From: a virus
DNA length: 20,503 bases
Strand: one strand, 5' to 3'
IMG/VR virus record: IMGVR_UViG_3300018421_000287
Location: 1-20,503 of that record
Shown: positions 1 through 8,112 of the stretch, one piece after another
Position numbering within the stretch: the first letter of the stretch is position 1
How the letters are laid out: each line of letters begins with the position of its first letter
Notes under the pieces: generated by a model
Seen by the model: the letters and a program-made list of their open reading frames with translations, nothing else
Databases searched by the model: none
Told to the model about the DNA's origin: nothing
Position numbers and translations under genes: made by a program

Positions 1-304
1 AATCACCAAGTTCTTTTACTACTCTTTGACCATCTTGTAGTATTTCCCACTCTATTTCATCATCTTCACCAACACTATCAGATAATTCTATTGTGAATGG
101 TTCATTATATAACACAATTCTAGATGGTGAAAAACTTGAATCATCATACCAACCATCACGTAAGATGTAACTGTTGATATTTTGATTTTCTATTTGGGTT
201 AACTGACCACTAGGTCCTCCCACATCGGGCTCAGTCTCAACGGCCTCTAACGATGGTAAGAGTTTGAGTATATCTGGTAGTTCTACGTAAGGTTTTCTGG
301 CCAT
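1..304 (-). CDS. Partial virion-associated protein, N-terminal about 101 residues
   Basis: An open frame runs from the ATG at 304 off the left edge of the window. It begins MARKPYVELPDILKLLPSLE and continues as a beta-rich, acidic sequence. The ATG shares its first base with the TAA of the gene before it (TAATG), so it is translationally coupled to the structural operon. I recognise no family. Its position downstream of baseplate genes suggests another tail or baseplate-associated component. The C-terminus is missing. Confidence 0.75.
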   Translation of the reverse strand, partial: MARKPYVELPDILKLLPSLEAVETEPDVGGPSGQLTQIENQNINSYILRDGWYDDSSFSPSRIVLYNEPFTIELSDSVGEDDEIEWEILQDGQRVVKELGD

Positions 305-1707
305 TAGTGAGTCTCTATTATTGCTGGTAGATGAATCGTAGATTCATCATTTGCAGTGTTATCTTTTATTGTTAATTTTATACCGATGTGACAATCTTTA
401 CTAAAAAGTTCTAATCTAAGTCTTGCACCATTCCTTGTACTACCGTTACCAGTTTCACCATCTATAGTTTGAGTTGCTATAAATGGACTTTGTGAACTAC
501 GAGTAGCGTAAGTTTCGTTTGGTGTAACGATTCTGAAGTCTCCACCTTCATCTGCTCCATCTGGTCGTGGTTGTATCCTATTATAACTATTGCCGTCTTT
601 ATCAAAACCTGTCACTTCCCATGTATATAATGTTGTAGTATCTGCTCTTAAAAAAGAATTACTGACAATATCTATTACAGGACTAGGATCGTTTCTTTTT
701 AAATAGACACAATTAAATTTACTATCTGATAAGTTTCTGACATCATCTAAAGTTCTACCACTTCCTTCAAAATCAACACCATCATCCCATTGTTGAAAAG
801 TCTGTGATTCTTGTCCGAGTGTAAGGTCTTTGAACCTAGCAAAAGCTGGTGCAAAATTGGTATCACCAAATTTATTTGAATTATTCTTTTTAAATACCTT
901 AACTCCTGGTTCTTCATCTAAAAAGAAACTAGCTTGAAATATATCACTACCAACTACCTCTGTTGTACCTAAACCTACATCATCCGCATTAGGAATTACT
1001 GGTGGGAAAATTCTATCTACTAAAAAAAAGTTTGGTATTGATATAGTTCCACCTACCATCGATTGTTCGAATTGACCTGAATCTTCAAGACCAACTGGTG
1101 GTACAAATCTAATTTGTGTTGAGTTTGATTTTTCTTCTGCAGTACCTACAAATTCTATATTACTAAAAGATGAATCGTCTGCTGTAACCTTTTTGTTTCT
1201 AGCAGCTAGTCTGTAAAAATCTCTGACATATTTTTCATCTCGTATGTTTTGTGTTACTAATCTAATCTCATTTCTTGATGGTGATATTTGATGTGTTATG
1301 TATTTGTCCTCTTTTATAAATAAGGTTTTATCTATTTCATTAACATCAACGTCACCATTAAATATATTACCACCTTGGTCTGTAACTACAGTTTGATATG
1401 AACCAGCAAGTTTTCTTAAAAAATTATATGTAACTTTAAATCTACCTCTATCATATCCCAACTTTCTAAGAATAGTACCAGTTTTTAACTTAACACCACC
1501 CTTTTCAGAATCATAATAGTAATCTTCTGAATCAGCAACTGATGTTTCTAATAGATTATCATTGGTGTCATATATCATAACCTCAACATAGTCTTCCGAA
1601 TCATTACCAAAGTAACCACCAAAGTATGTATTTTCAATCGAGTTGTAATTAAATGGTTCATTACCAATTAATATCTCTCTATCTTTTTCGTTTAATCTAC
1701 TTGACAT
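304..1707 (-). CDS. Putative tail/baseplate structural protein, 467 aa
   Basis: I do not recognise this family. The product is acidic, rich in Asn, Asp and Ser, has no membrane segment and no catalytic motif, and looks beta-rich. A stretch around residues 350-375 (LYTWEVTGFDKDGNSY) resembles a strand pair of an Ig/PKD-like fold. It sits between TAATG overlaps on both sides in the operon that contains gp6 and gp25, so a structural role (baseplate-peripheral or fibre-connecting protein) is inferred from context. Other possible roles are a fibre base or an adhesin-like protein. Confidence 0.8.
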   Translation of the reverse strand: MSSRLNEKDREILIGNEPFNYNSIENTYFGGYFGNDSEDYVEVMIYDTNDNLLETSVADSEDYYYDSEKGGVKLKTGTILRKLGYDRGRFKVTYNFLRKLAGSYQTVVTDQGGNIFNGDVDVNEIDKTLFIKEDKYITHQISPSRNEIRLVTQNIRDEKYVRDFYRLAARNKKVTADDSSFSNIEFVGTAEEKSNSTQIRFVPPVGLEDSGQFEQSMVGGTISIPNFFLVDRIFPPVIPNADDVGLGTTEVVGSDIFQASFFLDEEPGVKVFKKNNSNKFGDTNFAPAFARFKDLTLGQESQTFQQWDDGVDFEGSGRTLDDVRNLSDSKFNCVYLKRNDPSPVIDIVSNSFLRADTTTLYTWEVTGFDKDGNSYNRIQPRPDGADEGGDFRIVTPNETYATRSSQSPFIATQTIDGETGNGSTRNGARLRLELFSKDCHIGIKLTIKDNTANDESTIHLPAIIETH

Positions 1708-2300
1708 TAATCTACTGGCTCCCCCTCTGGTATACTATCTATAATCTCTTGAGTCCTAGTCTTCACCTTTCTCCACTCAGAACCGATTGCGTAAAAACTT
1801 TGTAAATCAGGAAATGGTCTTTTTTGATTTCCATCTATCAACCACTTTCTAACATCGTCTACATTATCTGAAGTTATAGTGTCACCATTTTCTAATCCAT
1901 CTGGTAACGGATCTGCAATATCTACTTGTATTAACTCTGAAAAAAATCTGTCCACTAATTTGTCTGAGTTTTGGTCTTTTCTTGTTTGAGTTAATCCCCT
2001 TGTTTGAACAGAACAAGATTCTTTTTCAATCAAATCTTTAAAATCATCATATCCAAGTTCTTGTATATTTGTCCTACTCAATTCAGTTTCTAACGTAGAA
2101 TATTCAGGATTACTATTTAGTACAGCATCTTCTATTCCCAAACGTGTAGTAATATCTTCAAAAGAATATAACACACCCTCTTCGTTTCTAAATAAATTTT
2201 TAGCACGAGAAACTAACTCAGATAAATATTTACTTCTGAGTTTGTCTATAAAATTATTATAGAACCCAACGTTACTTAACTCTTCTTTTTTGTAAGGCAT
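1707..2300 (-). CDS. Hypothetical tail/baseplate-region protein, 197 aa
   Basis: A mostly helical, charged protein with no recognisable domain, no signal peptide and no membrane segment. The N-terminus is Lys/Glu-rich, and the middle has short helices separated by acidic loops. Start and stop codons both lie in TAATG overlaps, with the DNRLRE-like gene upstream and the 467-aa gene downstream, so it is very likely co-translated with virion proteins. In T4-like phages small wedge or connector proteins occupy such positions, but I cannot assign one here. Confidence 0.75.
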   Translation of the reverse strand: MPYKKEELSNVGFYNNFIDKLRSKYLSELVSRAKNLFRNEEGVLYSFEDITTRLGIEDAVLNSNPEYSTLETELSRTNIQELGYDDFKDLIEKESCSVQTRGLTQTRKDQNSDKLVDRFFSELIQVDIADPLPDGLENGDTITSDNVDDVRKWLIDGNQKRPFPDLQSFYAIGSEWRKVKTRTQEIIDSIPEGEPVD

Positions 2301-3400
2301 TACTGAGAAACCTTGAATGTGAATCCCTCGTTAAAATATTGGTCAAGTTCATCAACACCACTACCACTTCGGACTCTAAATTCTAAACGATAGTATCTTT
2401 CAGGTTGATAACCATTTAAATCCAACATAAAATAATTACCAGTAGAGTCACAACTTAGTTTTGAACCACTACCATAAGGAACAATTACTTCTTCAGTCTC
2501 TGCATCTAATATAGAATAAAAAGATGAACCACTTGGTAAATATTTTACAGATAAGTTAGCTGGTGTTGTAGAATACGAAGCTTCAGGAAATCTTTCTCTA
2601 CCAACTAATCTAAATTTTACTCTAGAATTTTCCTTGTACTCTGGTCGTAGTCCTTTCATATAAATCGTCATATCTTCTAAGTTTGCCATCGTTAATGGTG
2701 AAAGAGAACCACTATCCCAACTAGAGTCATCCCAAACTGTTTCTAAAGTTGGTGGATATTTAGTATGAGTATCTGATGAGAAAAATGACAAATTACCAAA
2801 AAGTTTTGTATTACCTTCATCTACATTAGAATCTAAATTTCCAATACTACCACTTCGTTTTATCATAAACCCATCATTAGAAATAGAACCTGACAACCAT
2901 TGATTGACAATATCTGTTACGTTCATTCTTATATCAATAGTCTTATGGTTGATAGAATGAGACGCTTCATAACCACTTCCACTATACCATGTTCCACCAC
3001 TAGCACTAATTGAACTATCCCATATAGTACCAGCTGTTAAACCATCTCTAAAATTCCAACTACAACCCTCCTCTGTAATTGGATTGTCATACGAATGTCC
3101 TTGTCCCATTGTCCATGATTGACTTACAGGATAAGCATAAATACTTTGTGATATATCTAAATTACTGGATTTTGCATCAAATAAATTTAAATAATATGAT
3201 GGATTGGTTATTGTACCATCTACTATAGAAGATGATATTTCTGCTAAATCAAATTTAATAAGTATTCTAGAGACGTTTACTGCATCACCAGAATCACTAA
3301 CTGTTTTTTGTATTTCTAATACTTCGTCTAACCCAGCATTTAAACTACCACTTTTTTGGTAAATAGTTGTATCTTTTTCTGCAAATGTAAAATAATGCAT
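2300..3400 (-). CDS. DNRLRE-domain-like virion protein, 366 aa
   Basis: Residues about 5-200 look like a DNRLRE-type beta-sandwich. There is a 'D-T-T-I-Y' opening, an Asn/Gly turn, a buried strand reading ILIKFDLAEI, aromatic-rich strands (SQSWTMGQGHSYDNP), and a later 'VTDIVNQWLSG...GFMIKRSG' segment typical of the end of that module. The family occurs on surface and virion proteins and is structural, not enzymatic. Residues about 240-366 form a second beta-rich region ending YYRLEFRVRSGSG, which may anchor to the tail. The gene follows gp6 by two bases and is joined to the next gene by TAATG. Ser, Gly and Trp content is high. The domain call is by eye. Confidence 0.7.
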   Translation of the reverse strand: MHYFTFAEKDTTIYQKSGSLNAGLDEVLEIQKTVSDSGDAVNVSRILIKFDLAEISSSIVDGTITNPSYYLNLFDAKSSNLDISQSIYAYPVSQSWTMGQGHSYDNPITEEGCSWNFRDGLTAGTIWDSSISASGGTWYSGSGYEASHSINHKTIDIRMNVTDIVNQWLSGSISNDGFMIKRSGSIGNLDSNVDEGNTKLFGNLSFFSSDTHTKYPPTLETVWDDSSWDSGSLSPLTMANLEDMTIYMKGLRPEYKENSRVKFRLVGRERFPEASYSTTPANLSVKYLPSGSSFYSILDAETEEVIVPYGSGSKLSCDSTGNYFMLDLNGYQPERYYRLEFRVRSGSGVDELDQYFNEGFTFKVSQ

Positions 3401-3402
3401 TA

Positions 3403-5391
3403 CTACTCCCTAACTCCTAAATTATCACCCAACACTTTTCCTTTAATATCTGAGTTAGGGAACTTAACTTCAAATATACTAGGATCTAATGCTGGGTACA
3501 AAATACCACCACGTAACGATGTGTTTATATCAAAGAAATTACCAGAGTAACCTTGAGCAATTTGATACTTGTTTTCAATTACAATTGGTAAATTATTTGG
3601 ATTGTTTTCTGTTGGATTTACAACAGTTGCAACACCATCAACTAAAGACAACTCATAAACCAAATCTGCAAGAACAATTGGTTGTCCTATTTGCCACCTA
3701 TCAATATCAAAGAAATCTTGAACAGCAGAAACACATCTCAATAAAACCTCTTGTTTATTAAAACCCACTTTTGTTAATATTGCAAAACTAATTCCTATAT
3801 TTATTATGTAAGCATCTTTTATATTTATAGCATCTGTTACCAATCTATATTGTGATAAGTATGTTTTTAAATTTTGTTTTGTTGTTTGTGTTAATCTAGA
3901 TAATTTTTTATTAGAGTCAAATCCAAGAGTATACATGTTCATTGCTAATGGATTTGGAATATTATTAACTTGTAAATCTTTTAAACTCTTACCTACATCT
4001 GAATTAGTAATTTCACGTTCTAATGTTTCAGCCATACCAACTTTACTTAATTGTTCATCTTGTGACAGATGAATTTTTGCAACAGTTCCATATTTTGCTG
4101 GTAAAGAATATGCTCTAACAATATAGTCATCTTTAGTAACTGCTCTTGATTGTGCTTGAAAGAATGCTAATGCATTTTCTCTAGTTTCTCTAACTGTTTC
4201 TCCTGAAGAACCACCAGTTGCTGGTCTTGGATTTGTAAATGAAACTGAGTCTTTTGATTCTTGTACTAATGTTGAAGAAAGACCATTTTCATTTATGGTA
4301 AAAGATATAGGCCCTAACTGATTAACATCACCTACATTTACATTGTCATCTATACCACCACCATATGAATATTCTATTGTAAGAGTTGTGTTTGCTGGTG
4401 CCATACCAAATGTACTTGTCTTTAAAAAGTTAGAAGGATCGAAAGCAGTTGTTAAATATGATGGACTACCTGGTAAATTAGAACCAACATTTGTTGGATT
4501 AGGTACAATCTCTTCATCAGGATTGTCTGATATACCAGCTCCAAATCTTAAAACAGTTTCATCATTTTCATTTATATAAGTTGTAAATCTTCTTGATACT
4601 TTTTTTAGTTTAAGTATGTAACCTGCTTTTTCTCTATCCCCAACCGAAGAAGGATCGTTTGCTGAGTTATTTTCCATATCTTCAAATACAGTATCTCTGG
4701 CTAAAGAATCAACTTCATACCATTTGTTACCATCACTATCAGTACATGATATAATTTCTATTACATCTGAATTAGCTAATCTAATTTGTGGATATTTTTC
4801 TGCAGAACCAAAATCAAAAAACTCTGTAGATATCTCACCACTTCTTGCTTTTATTTTTTTCTTTAATAAAAATTTTGTAGGTTCACCACTATCTGTTTCA
4901 AATATCGTAACGTCTCTGGTATCATAAGAACTAGAAAATTTAAAATTGACATCTTCTAAAGTTCTAAACGTTGTTCCGTTAGAACCAGCATTAACTTGAG
5001 TTCCCTCATTAACTGTTAGAGCATATCTATAATCTGGTCTACCATTAAGAGCTGGAACAGTCTGAAATACATCTAGAACAACATCAGCAGGTGAAGTTGT
5101 TTTTGGTTTATAACCAAATGATTGTGCTATGTTATATACATTTCTTTTTTCTTCAGCATAAGCTAAAAGAGTTTCTCTAAATTGTGAATCAATATAATAA
5201 GATAGAACATCTCCTACATAAGAAGCCATTTCGATAAACATCATACCAGGTGATGCTTCGTTAAAGTCATTATATGTATTCGGAAAGTATTGTTTAGCAA
5301 ACTCTATAAGATTTGTTTTAAAGTCACTAAAGTCTTTATTTAAATAATTTATAGATTTTACCGAATCTTTTTTTATACTTGTACGTGCCAT
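3403..5391 (-). CDS. gp6: Baseplate wedge protein, T4 gp6 / baseplate J-like, 662 aa
   Basis: In T4-like phages gp6 forms the dimeric ring that links the six baseplate wedges around the hub. This product is 662 residues, close to T4 gp6 (about 660). Its N-terminus carries the typical opening for the family: INYLNKDFSDFKTNLIEFAKQ, then NEASPGMMFIEMASYVGDVLSYYID and a YNIAQSFGYKP motif. The J-like region includes 'TRENALAFFQAQSRAVTKDDY' around residue 405, which matches the baseplate-J signature of a strand followed by 'R.vT..DY'. It lies directly downstream of the gp25 gene with a TAATG overlap, the order commonly seen in contractile-tail phages. I am confident of the family and less so of finer functional detail. 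Confidence 0.92.
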   Translation of the reverse strand: MARTSIKKDSVKSINYLNKDFSDFKTNLIEFAKQYFPNTYNDFNEASPGMMFIEMASYVGDVLSYYIDSQFRETLLAYAEEKRNVYNIAQSFGYKPKTTSPADVVLDVFQTVPALNGRPDYRYALTVNEGTQVNAGSNGTTFRTLEDVNFKFSSSYDTRDVTIFETDSGEPTKFLLKKKIKARSGEISTEFFDFGSAEKYPQIRLANSDVIEIISCTDSDGNKWYEVDSLARDTVFEDMENNSANDPSSVGDREKAGYILKLKKVSRRFTTYINENDETVLRFGAGISDNPDEEIVPNPTNVGSNLPGSPSYLTTAFDPSNFLKTSTFGMAPANTTLTIEYSYGGGIDDNVNVGDVNQLGPISFTINENGLSSTLVQESKDSVSFTNPRPATGGSSGETVRETRENALAFFQAQSRAVTKDDYIVRAYSLPAKYGTVAKIHLSQDEQLSKVGMAETLEREITNSDVGKSLKDLQVNNIPNPLAMNMYTLGFDSNKKLSRLTQTTKQNLKTYLSQYRLVTDAINIKDAYIINIGISFAILTKVGFNKQEVLLRCVSAVQDFFDIDRWQIGQPIVLADLVYELSLVDGVATVVNPTENNPNNLPIVIENKYQIAQGYSGNFFDINTSLRGGILYPALDPSIFEVKFPNSDIKGKVLGDNLGVRE

Positions 5392-5852
5392 TAATATCCT
5401 CCAGGTCTACCCTCAGAACTATCTCCACCAACTTCAGTTCCATCAGATGCGTTTAATGTTAACGATTGATTTACCAACGGATCTAAAGTGGTTGAAAATT
5501 TTATACTAACAAATATTTTTTCTGGTTGGTTTTCCTCAGTTAAAGTTTCAATATCAATTATATTGATATATGGTAAAAATACGTTTGTTGCTTCTATAAT
5601 TACATCTTCAATTTTTGATGGTAAGTTTTCATCATGTTGTTCAAAACATACTTCCCTTAACCTACAACCAAATTCAGGATTACCTACTCTTTCACCAGGA
5701 TAAGTTAATAGCAAATTCCTAAGATTGTGCCTAGACTGCTGTAAAGAATTTTTAGTCATAGTAAAGTTGTTATTGTTATCTGCCCTTAAAGGAAAAGATA
5801 ACCCAACATATGTTCTAGGATCTAAATCTACTTCTCTAGCACTTCTTGGCAT
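5391..5852 (-). CDS. gp25: Baseplate wedge protein gp25 (GPW/gp25 family), 153 aa
   Basis: A small wedge subunit that contacts the tail sheath and starts sheath assembly in contractile-tail systems. The family signature is clear at residues about 43-64: LRNLLLTYPGERVGNPEFGC. A C-terminal beta strand reads KIFVSIKFSTTLDPLVNQSLT. The length fits the family (T4 gp25 is 132 residues), with a short Gly/Ser-rich acidic tail added. An AAGGAGG Shine-Dalgarno sequence precedes the start, and the gene is TAATG-coupled to both neighbours. Old 'lysozyme-like' labels for this family are not supported by any catalytic residues here. Confidence 0.93.
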   Translation of the reverse strand: MPRSAREVDLDPRTYVGLSFPLRADNNNNFTMTKNSLQQSRHNLRNLLLTYPGERVGNPEFGCRLREVCFEQHDENLPSKIEDVIIEATNVFLPYINIIDIETLTEENQPEKIFVSIKFSTTLDPLVNQSLTLNASDGTEVGGDSSEGRPGGY

Positions 5853-6304
5853 TATCCCAATCCTCCTTGTTTCTTCTTATCTAATGCTTTCATTAATTTA
5901 CTATAATCCTTTGTTAATGCATTTGTTACATGGTCTGGTACTTGGTCAACAGACATTCCAGCTTTCTTTATAGTATCTACAGCAACCATGTCACGTTTAA
6001 CTTCATCTGTTTGACCGTATCCTAATAGTTCAGTCATTCTTGAAGTGTCAAATGTTTCACCACCCATTGTTGGATATTCACTAGTTTGGTTTTTACTAAG
6101 ACCAACAGTTTCATTCAGAACTTCATTTAAAGATTTATTATTTGTATACTTTACTTGTTCTTTTGGTTCTGATACTTGTGGTATAACATCAGCTAATTTT
6201 TTAGATGAAGTTTTTTGTTCGTTAATAAATATCTCATTTATCTCTTTTTTTATTTCTCTACGAACAACTTCTTGGATTATTTTTACCAACTGTTTTTTAG
6301 TCAT
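5852..6304 (-). CDS. Hypothetical baseplate-region protein, 150 aa
   Basis: No family recognised. The first 30 residues (KKQLVKIIQEVVRREIKKEI) form a basic amphipathic helix. A polar low-complexity middle and a short helical C-terminus ending KALDKKKQGGLG follow. It has an ATAGGAGTT Shine-Dalgarno site and lies between the gp5-like gene and gp25. Its start is 8 bases past the stop of the gp5-like gene, and its stop is coupled to the start of gp25. A small structural or assembly role in the hub or wedge is likely from context only. Confidence 0.75.
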   Translation of the reverse strand: MTKKQLVKIIQEVVRREIKKEINEIFINEQKTSSKKLADVIPQVSEPKEQVKYTNNKSLNEVLNETVGLSKNQTSEYPTMGGETFDTSRMTELLGYGQTDEVKRDMVAVDTIKKAGMSVDQVPDHVTNALTKDYSKLMKALDKKKQGGLG

Positions 6305-6312
6305 GATAACTC

Positions 6313-7272
6313 CTATATCGTTTTTACTTTTTTACTTAACATATTATTTATCTTTAATGTCAATCCAGCTATCTTACTTACCATTTGAGGATCTTTAGCA
6401 GATAACGGTGATTGTGTGTTGTCAATTGCTACTGGTAATAATTTTAACACACTAGCAATATCTTCTAATATTTTTTTCAGTTCATCTCCCAATACTACTG
6501 CTTGTGTAGCATCTTTACTGCCTAATTTTACTTCGTCTTTAATTACACTTAAATTAGGTGCGTTAATTTTTACCTCTTGTCTTCCTTTAATAAATATACC
6601 ATCGGACTGAATTAACACTTTTTTTCCTTCAACCTGTTCACCATCAAACTTATCCCTCATACCACGAGATATTAAATATATTGATGCGTCATCATTATCA
6701 ATACTTTCTTTTCTAAAGTTTCCATCCGATTCATCAACGTGTGTAGATATTTTTATTTTTGGTGTATTATCGTGTCCGTCAAAATGTAATGTCTGACCAA
6801 ATCTACCATCAAATGTGATACACCCTTCTCCTATCTCAATAGGTTTTACTTTTTTTCTTTCAAAAGTTTTTCCATACTTTGTGTTTTCTACATAAATACC
6901 TGATGCACCAGGTATTGAATTTTCGTTAGTAGAACCTTTTCTATTTATAATAGCAGAATAATAATGTTGACCATTAAACTCTGTTACCACAACATGTTCA
7001 CCAATAACAGGTATTGTGGTCATGTTTCCAAATAAAGGTTTTACGTTTTCTAAAAAATTACCACTATTTAAAAAAGTACCTGATATTGAACCACGATTAT
7101 TTACCTCGTTTAACGTAACACTCTGTACTTCCATAGCTTCTGTTTCATGAAAATCATATTGAGAAGCAGTAATTAATCTTTTTATGTAAGAACTAATTTC
7201 TGATGGTGTTGCTAAACGACTTAAAGGTATAGAGGTTGTTTGGTCAATATTCCTTTTTTCTCTATATGCCAT
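6313..7272 (-). CDS. gp5-like baseplate hub / spike protein without lysozyme domain, 319 aa
   Basis: The N-terminal 130 residues look like the gp5/VgrG-type OB fold. A strand set leads to 'LFGNMTTIPVIGEHVVVTEFNGQHYY', where the 'P..GE.V' turn is characteristic. The C-terminal half (about 225-265) has short alternating strands, KVLIQSDGIFIKGRQEVKINAP, then 'VKLGSKDATQAVVLGDEL', which is the usual lead-in to a beta-helical spike in phage hub proteins. The lysozyme domain of T4 gp5 (575 residues) is absent, so this hub protein would not cut peptidoglycan. The gene sits directly upstream of the gp25/gp6 block. The exact assignment to gp5 and not another OB-fold spike is inferred. Confidence 0.75.
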   Translation of the reverse strand: MAYREKRNIDQTTSIPLSRLATPSEISSYIKRLITASQYDFHETEAMEVQSVTLNEVNNRGSISGTFLNSGNFLENVKPLFGNMTTIPVIGEHVVVTEFNGQHYYSAIINRKGSTNENSIPGASGIYVENTKYGKTFERKKVKPIEIGEGCITFDGRFGQTLHFDGHDNTPKIKISTHVDESDGNFRKESIDNDDASIYLISRGMRDKFDGEQVEGKKVLIQSDGIFIKGRQEVKINAPNLSVIKDEVKLGSKDATQAVVLGDELKKILEDIASVLKLLPVAIDNTQSPLSAKDPQMVSKIAGLTLKINNMLSKKVKTI

Positions 7273-7667
7273 TAATTTATCCTATCAGCATTTTCTATTT
7301 TATTATGTATCTTATCTGACTCTGTTTGTATATCTTTTATAGTATCTTCAATACCAGATAGTAATTGAGTTTTCTCTTCTTCTGATAATCCAAATTCATC
7401 TTCTGCACCAGCTTTACCTTCAGCGGAAATAAGTCTCTGAACGATACCAGCCATCTTTACTAGTTGGTCGTCATTTCTGACATTTATTTCAAGATACTCT
7501 TTTATCATAGGAACTATCTGAACTGCAGTATCTCCATCCTTAATAAACTGAACTAATTCTTTTGTAAGAATGTCCAATTGTTTTCTATTATATTCTGTAT
7601 TTTTGTAAATATCTTCGAAAAGTGATGATAAAGATTTACCTTCAAATATTTCGTAATCTATACTCAT
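7272..7667 (-). CDS. Small acidic coiled-coil protein, 131 aa; first gene of the structural operon
   Basis: The protein is predicted all-helical, with a heptad-like C-terminus (TQLLSGIEDTIKDIQTESDKIHNKIENA). It has no membrane segment and I recognise no family. It is the first gene of the minus-strand virion operon, preceded by the 153-bp divergent intergenic region. Its TAA overlaps the ATG of the gp5-like gene. A tail-assembly or chaperone role is possible but unproven. The start ATG is followed by SIDYEIFEG, and no earlier in-frame start is apparent. Confidence 0.75.
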   Translation of the reverse strand: MSIDYEIFEGKSLSSLFEDIYKNTEYNRKQLDILTKELVQFIKDGDTAVQIVPMIKEYLEINVRNDDQLVKMAGIVQRLISAEGKAGAEDEFGLSEEEKTQLLSGIEDTIKDIQTESDKIHNKIENADRIN

Positions 7668-7689
7668 GATTAAACCTATATGTTTTTAT

Positions 7690-7704
7690 ATACTAATAAA
7701 TATA
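7690..7704 (-). repeat. 15-bp motif shared by two gene leaders (copy 1)
   Basis: On the minus strand this reads TATATTTATTAGTAT, 22 bases before the start of the 131-aa gene. The identical 15-mer occurs at 17118-17132 across the start of the 169-aa gene. It is AT-rich, and its distance to the ATG differs between copies. It may be a promoter element or coincidence. Confidence 0.4.
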
Positions 7705-7726
7705 GGGATGTGAAAAAAAGACAATA

Positions 7727-7734
7727 TATAAATA
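7727..7734 (+). promoter_or_regulatory. T4-late-type promoter element TATAAATA
   Basis: An exact match to the T4 late promoter -10 consensus, on the plus strand in the divergent intergenic region, upstream of the only plus-strand gene. The window also encodes a gp55-like sigma factor that would read such promoters. In AT-rich DNA the same octamer also occurs by chance inside genes, so the support is its position. Confidence 0.45.
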
Positions 7735-7776
7735 TATACTGAAAATTATTATTTGATGAGATTATAGTTATATACG

Positions 7777-7800
7777 AGGGTTTTTATTAACCCTTTTTTT
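7777..7800 (+). terminator. Terminator-like hairpin plus T-run in the leader of the plus-strand gene
   Basis: AGGGTT (7777-7782) pairs with AACCCT (7789-7794) around a 6-base loop and is followed by a run of T. On the plus strand this has the form of an intrinsic terminator, but it lies just before the Shine-Dalgarno and start of the 73-aa gene. It could act as an attenuator, a 5' stabilising hairpin, or the end of a short leader RNA. No T-run follows on the minus strand. Confidence 0.6.
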
Positions 7801-7820
7801 CTAACTAACGGGAGATAACC

Positions 7821-8042
7821 ATGCAGGAAATAATAACAATGGTAAAGGGATACATAGATGACATTGTTCATTTATTGGTTTCCTTTGTAGCCGTAGGTGC
7901 AGTTTCTGAAGTAATATTCGGAACTGGTATCTTTGGTGTCAATGTTATTGGTAACCTCACATCCATCATTAATAAGTTCGGCGAGTCGGGTTTCGCTGGA
8001 CTTGTCGCCTTATTGGTGTTGGTGGGTTTATTTCGTAAGTAG
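7821..8042 (+). CDS. Small hydrophobic two-helix membrane protein, 73 aa
   Basis: This is the only plus-strand gene in the window. It has two hydrophobic segments, about residues 15-38 (HLLVSFVAVGAVSEVIFGTG) and 57-71 (GFAGLVALLVLVGLF), separated by a polar linker with NKFGESG, and it ends in RK. There is no cleavable signal peptide. The start has a clean GGGAG Shine-Dalgarno. Its codons contain more G and C than its neighbours, and it is followed by a strong terminator, which together suggest high, independent expression. Size and topology would fit a holin or a small membrane-associated virion or lysis protein. I cannot choose between these on sequence alone. Confidence 0.8.
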   Translation: MQEIITMVKGYIDDIVHLLVSFVAVGAVSEVIFGTGIFGVNVIGNLTSIINKFGESGFAGLVALLVLVGLFRK

Positions 8043-8080
8043 GTACGAAATAGTTTGATAGTCCTACGCTATCGGGCAAG

Positions 8081-8110
8081 AAAAAAGGGGAACTTAGTTC
8101 CCCTTTTTTT
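8081..8110. terminator. Strong bidirectional intrinsic terminator
   Basis: GGGGAAC (8087-8093) pairs perfectly with GTTCCCC (8097-8103) around a TTA loop. The stem is flanked by A6 on the left and T7 on the right, so it can terminate transcription in both directions. It lies between the convergent 73-aa gene (+) and the sigma-factor gene (-). A smaller hairpin, GATAG/CTATC at 8057-8073, sits just before it. Confidence 0.9.
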
Positions 8111-8112
8111 GT

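Noticed and set aside
1315-1322. TATAAATA on the plus strand within the 467-aa gene
   Set aside because: No plus-strand gene follows it; chance match.
3822-3829. T4-late-like TATAAATA inside gp6 (minus strand); the same octamer also at 6952-6959
   Set aside because: Both lie deep in coding regions, far from a start; likely chance matches in AT-rich DNA.
5725-5973. Plus-strand ORFs opposite the structural genes (also 3489-3761, 6045-6398, 19649-20083)
   Set aside because: They lie antisense to recognised or coupled minus-strand genes, lack Shine-Dalgarno signals and recognisable domains.
7668-7820. A small gene in the divergent intergenic region
   Set aside because: No start codon with a frame longer than a few codons; the region is AT-rich with promoter and hairpin signals instead.
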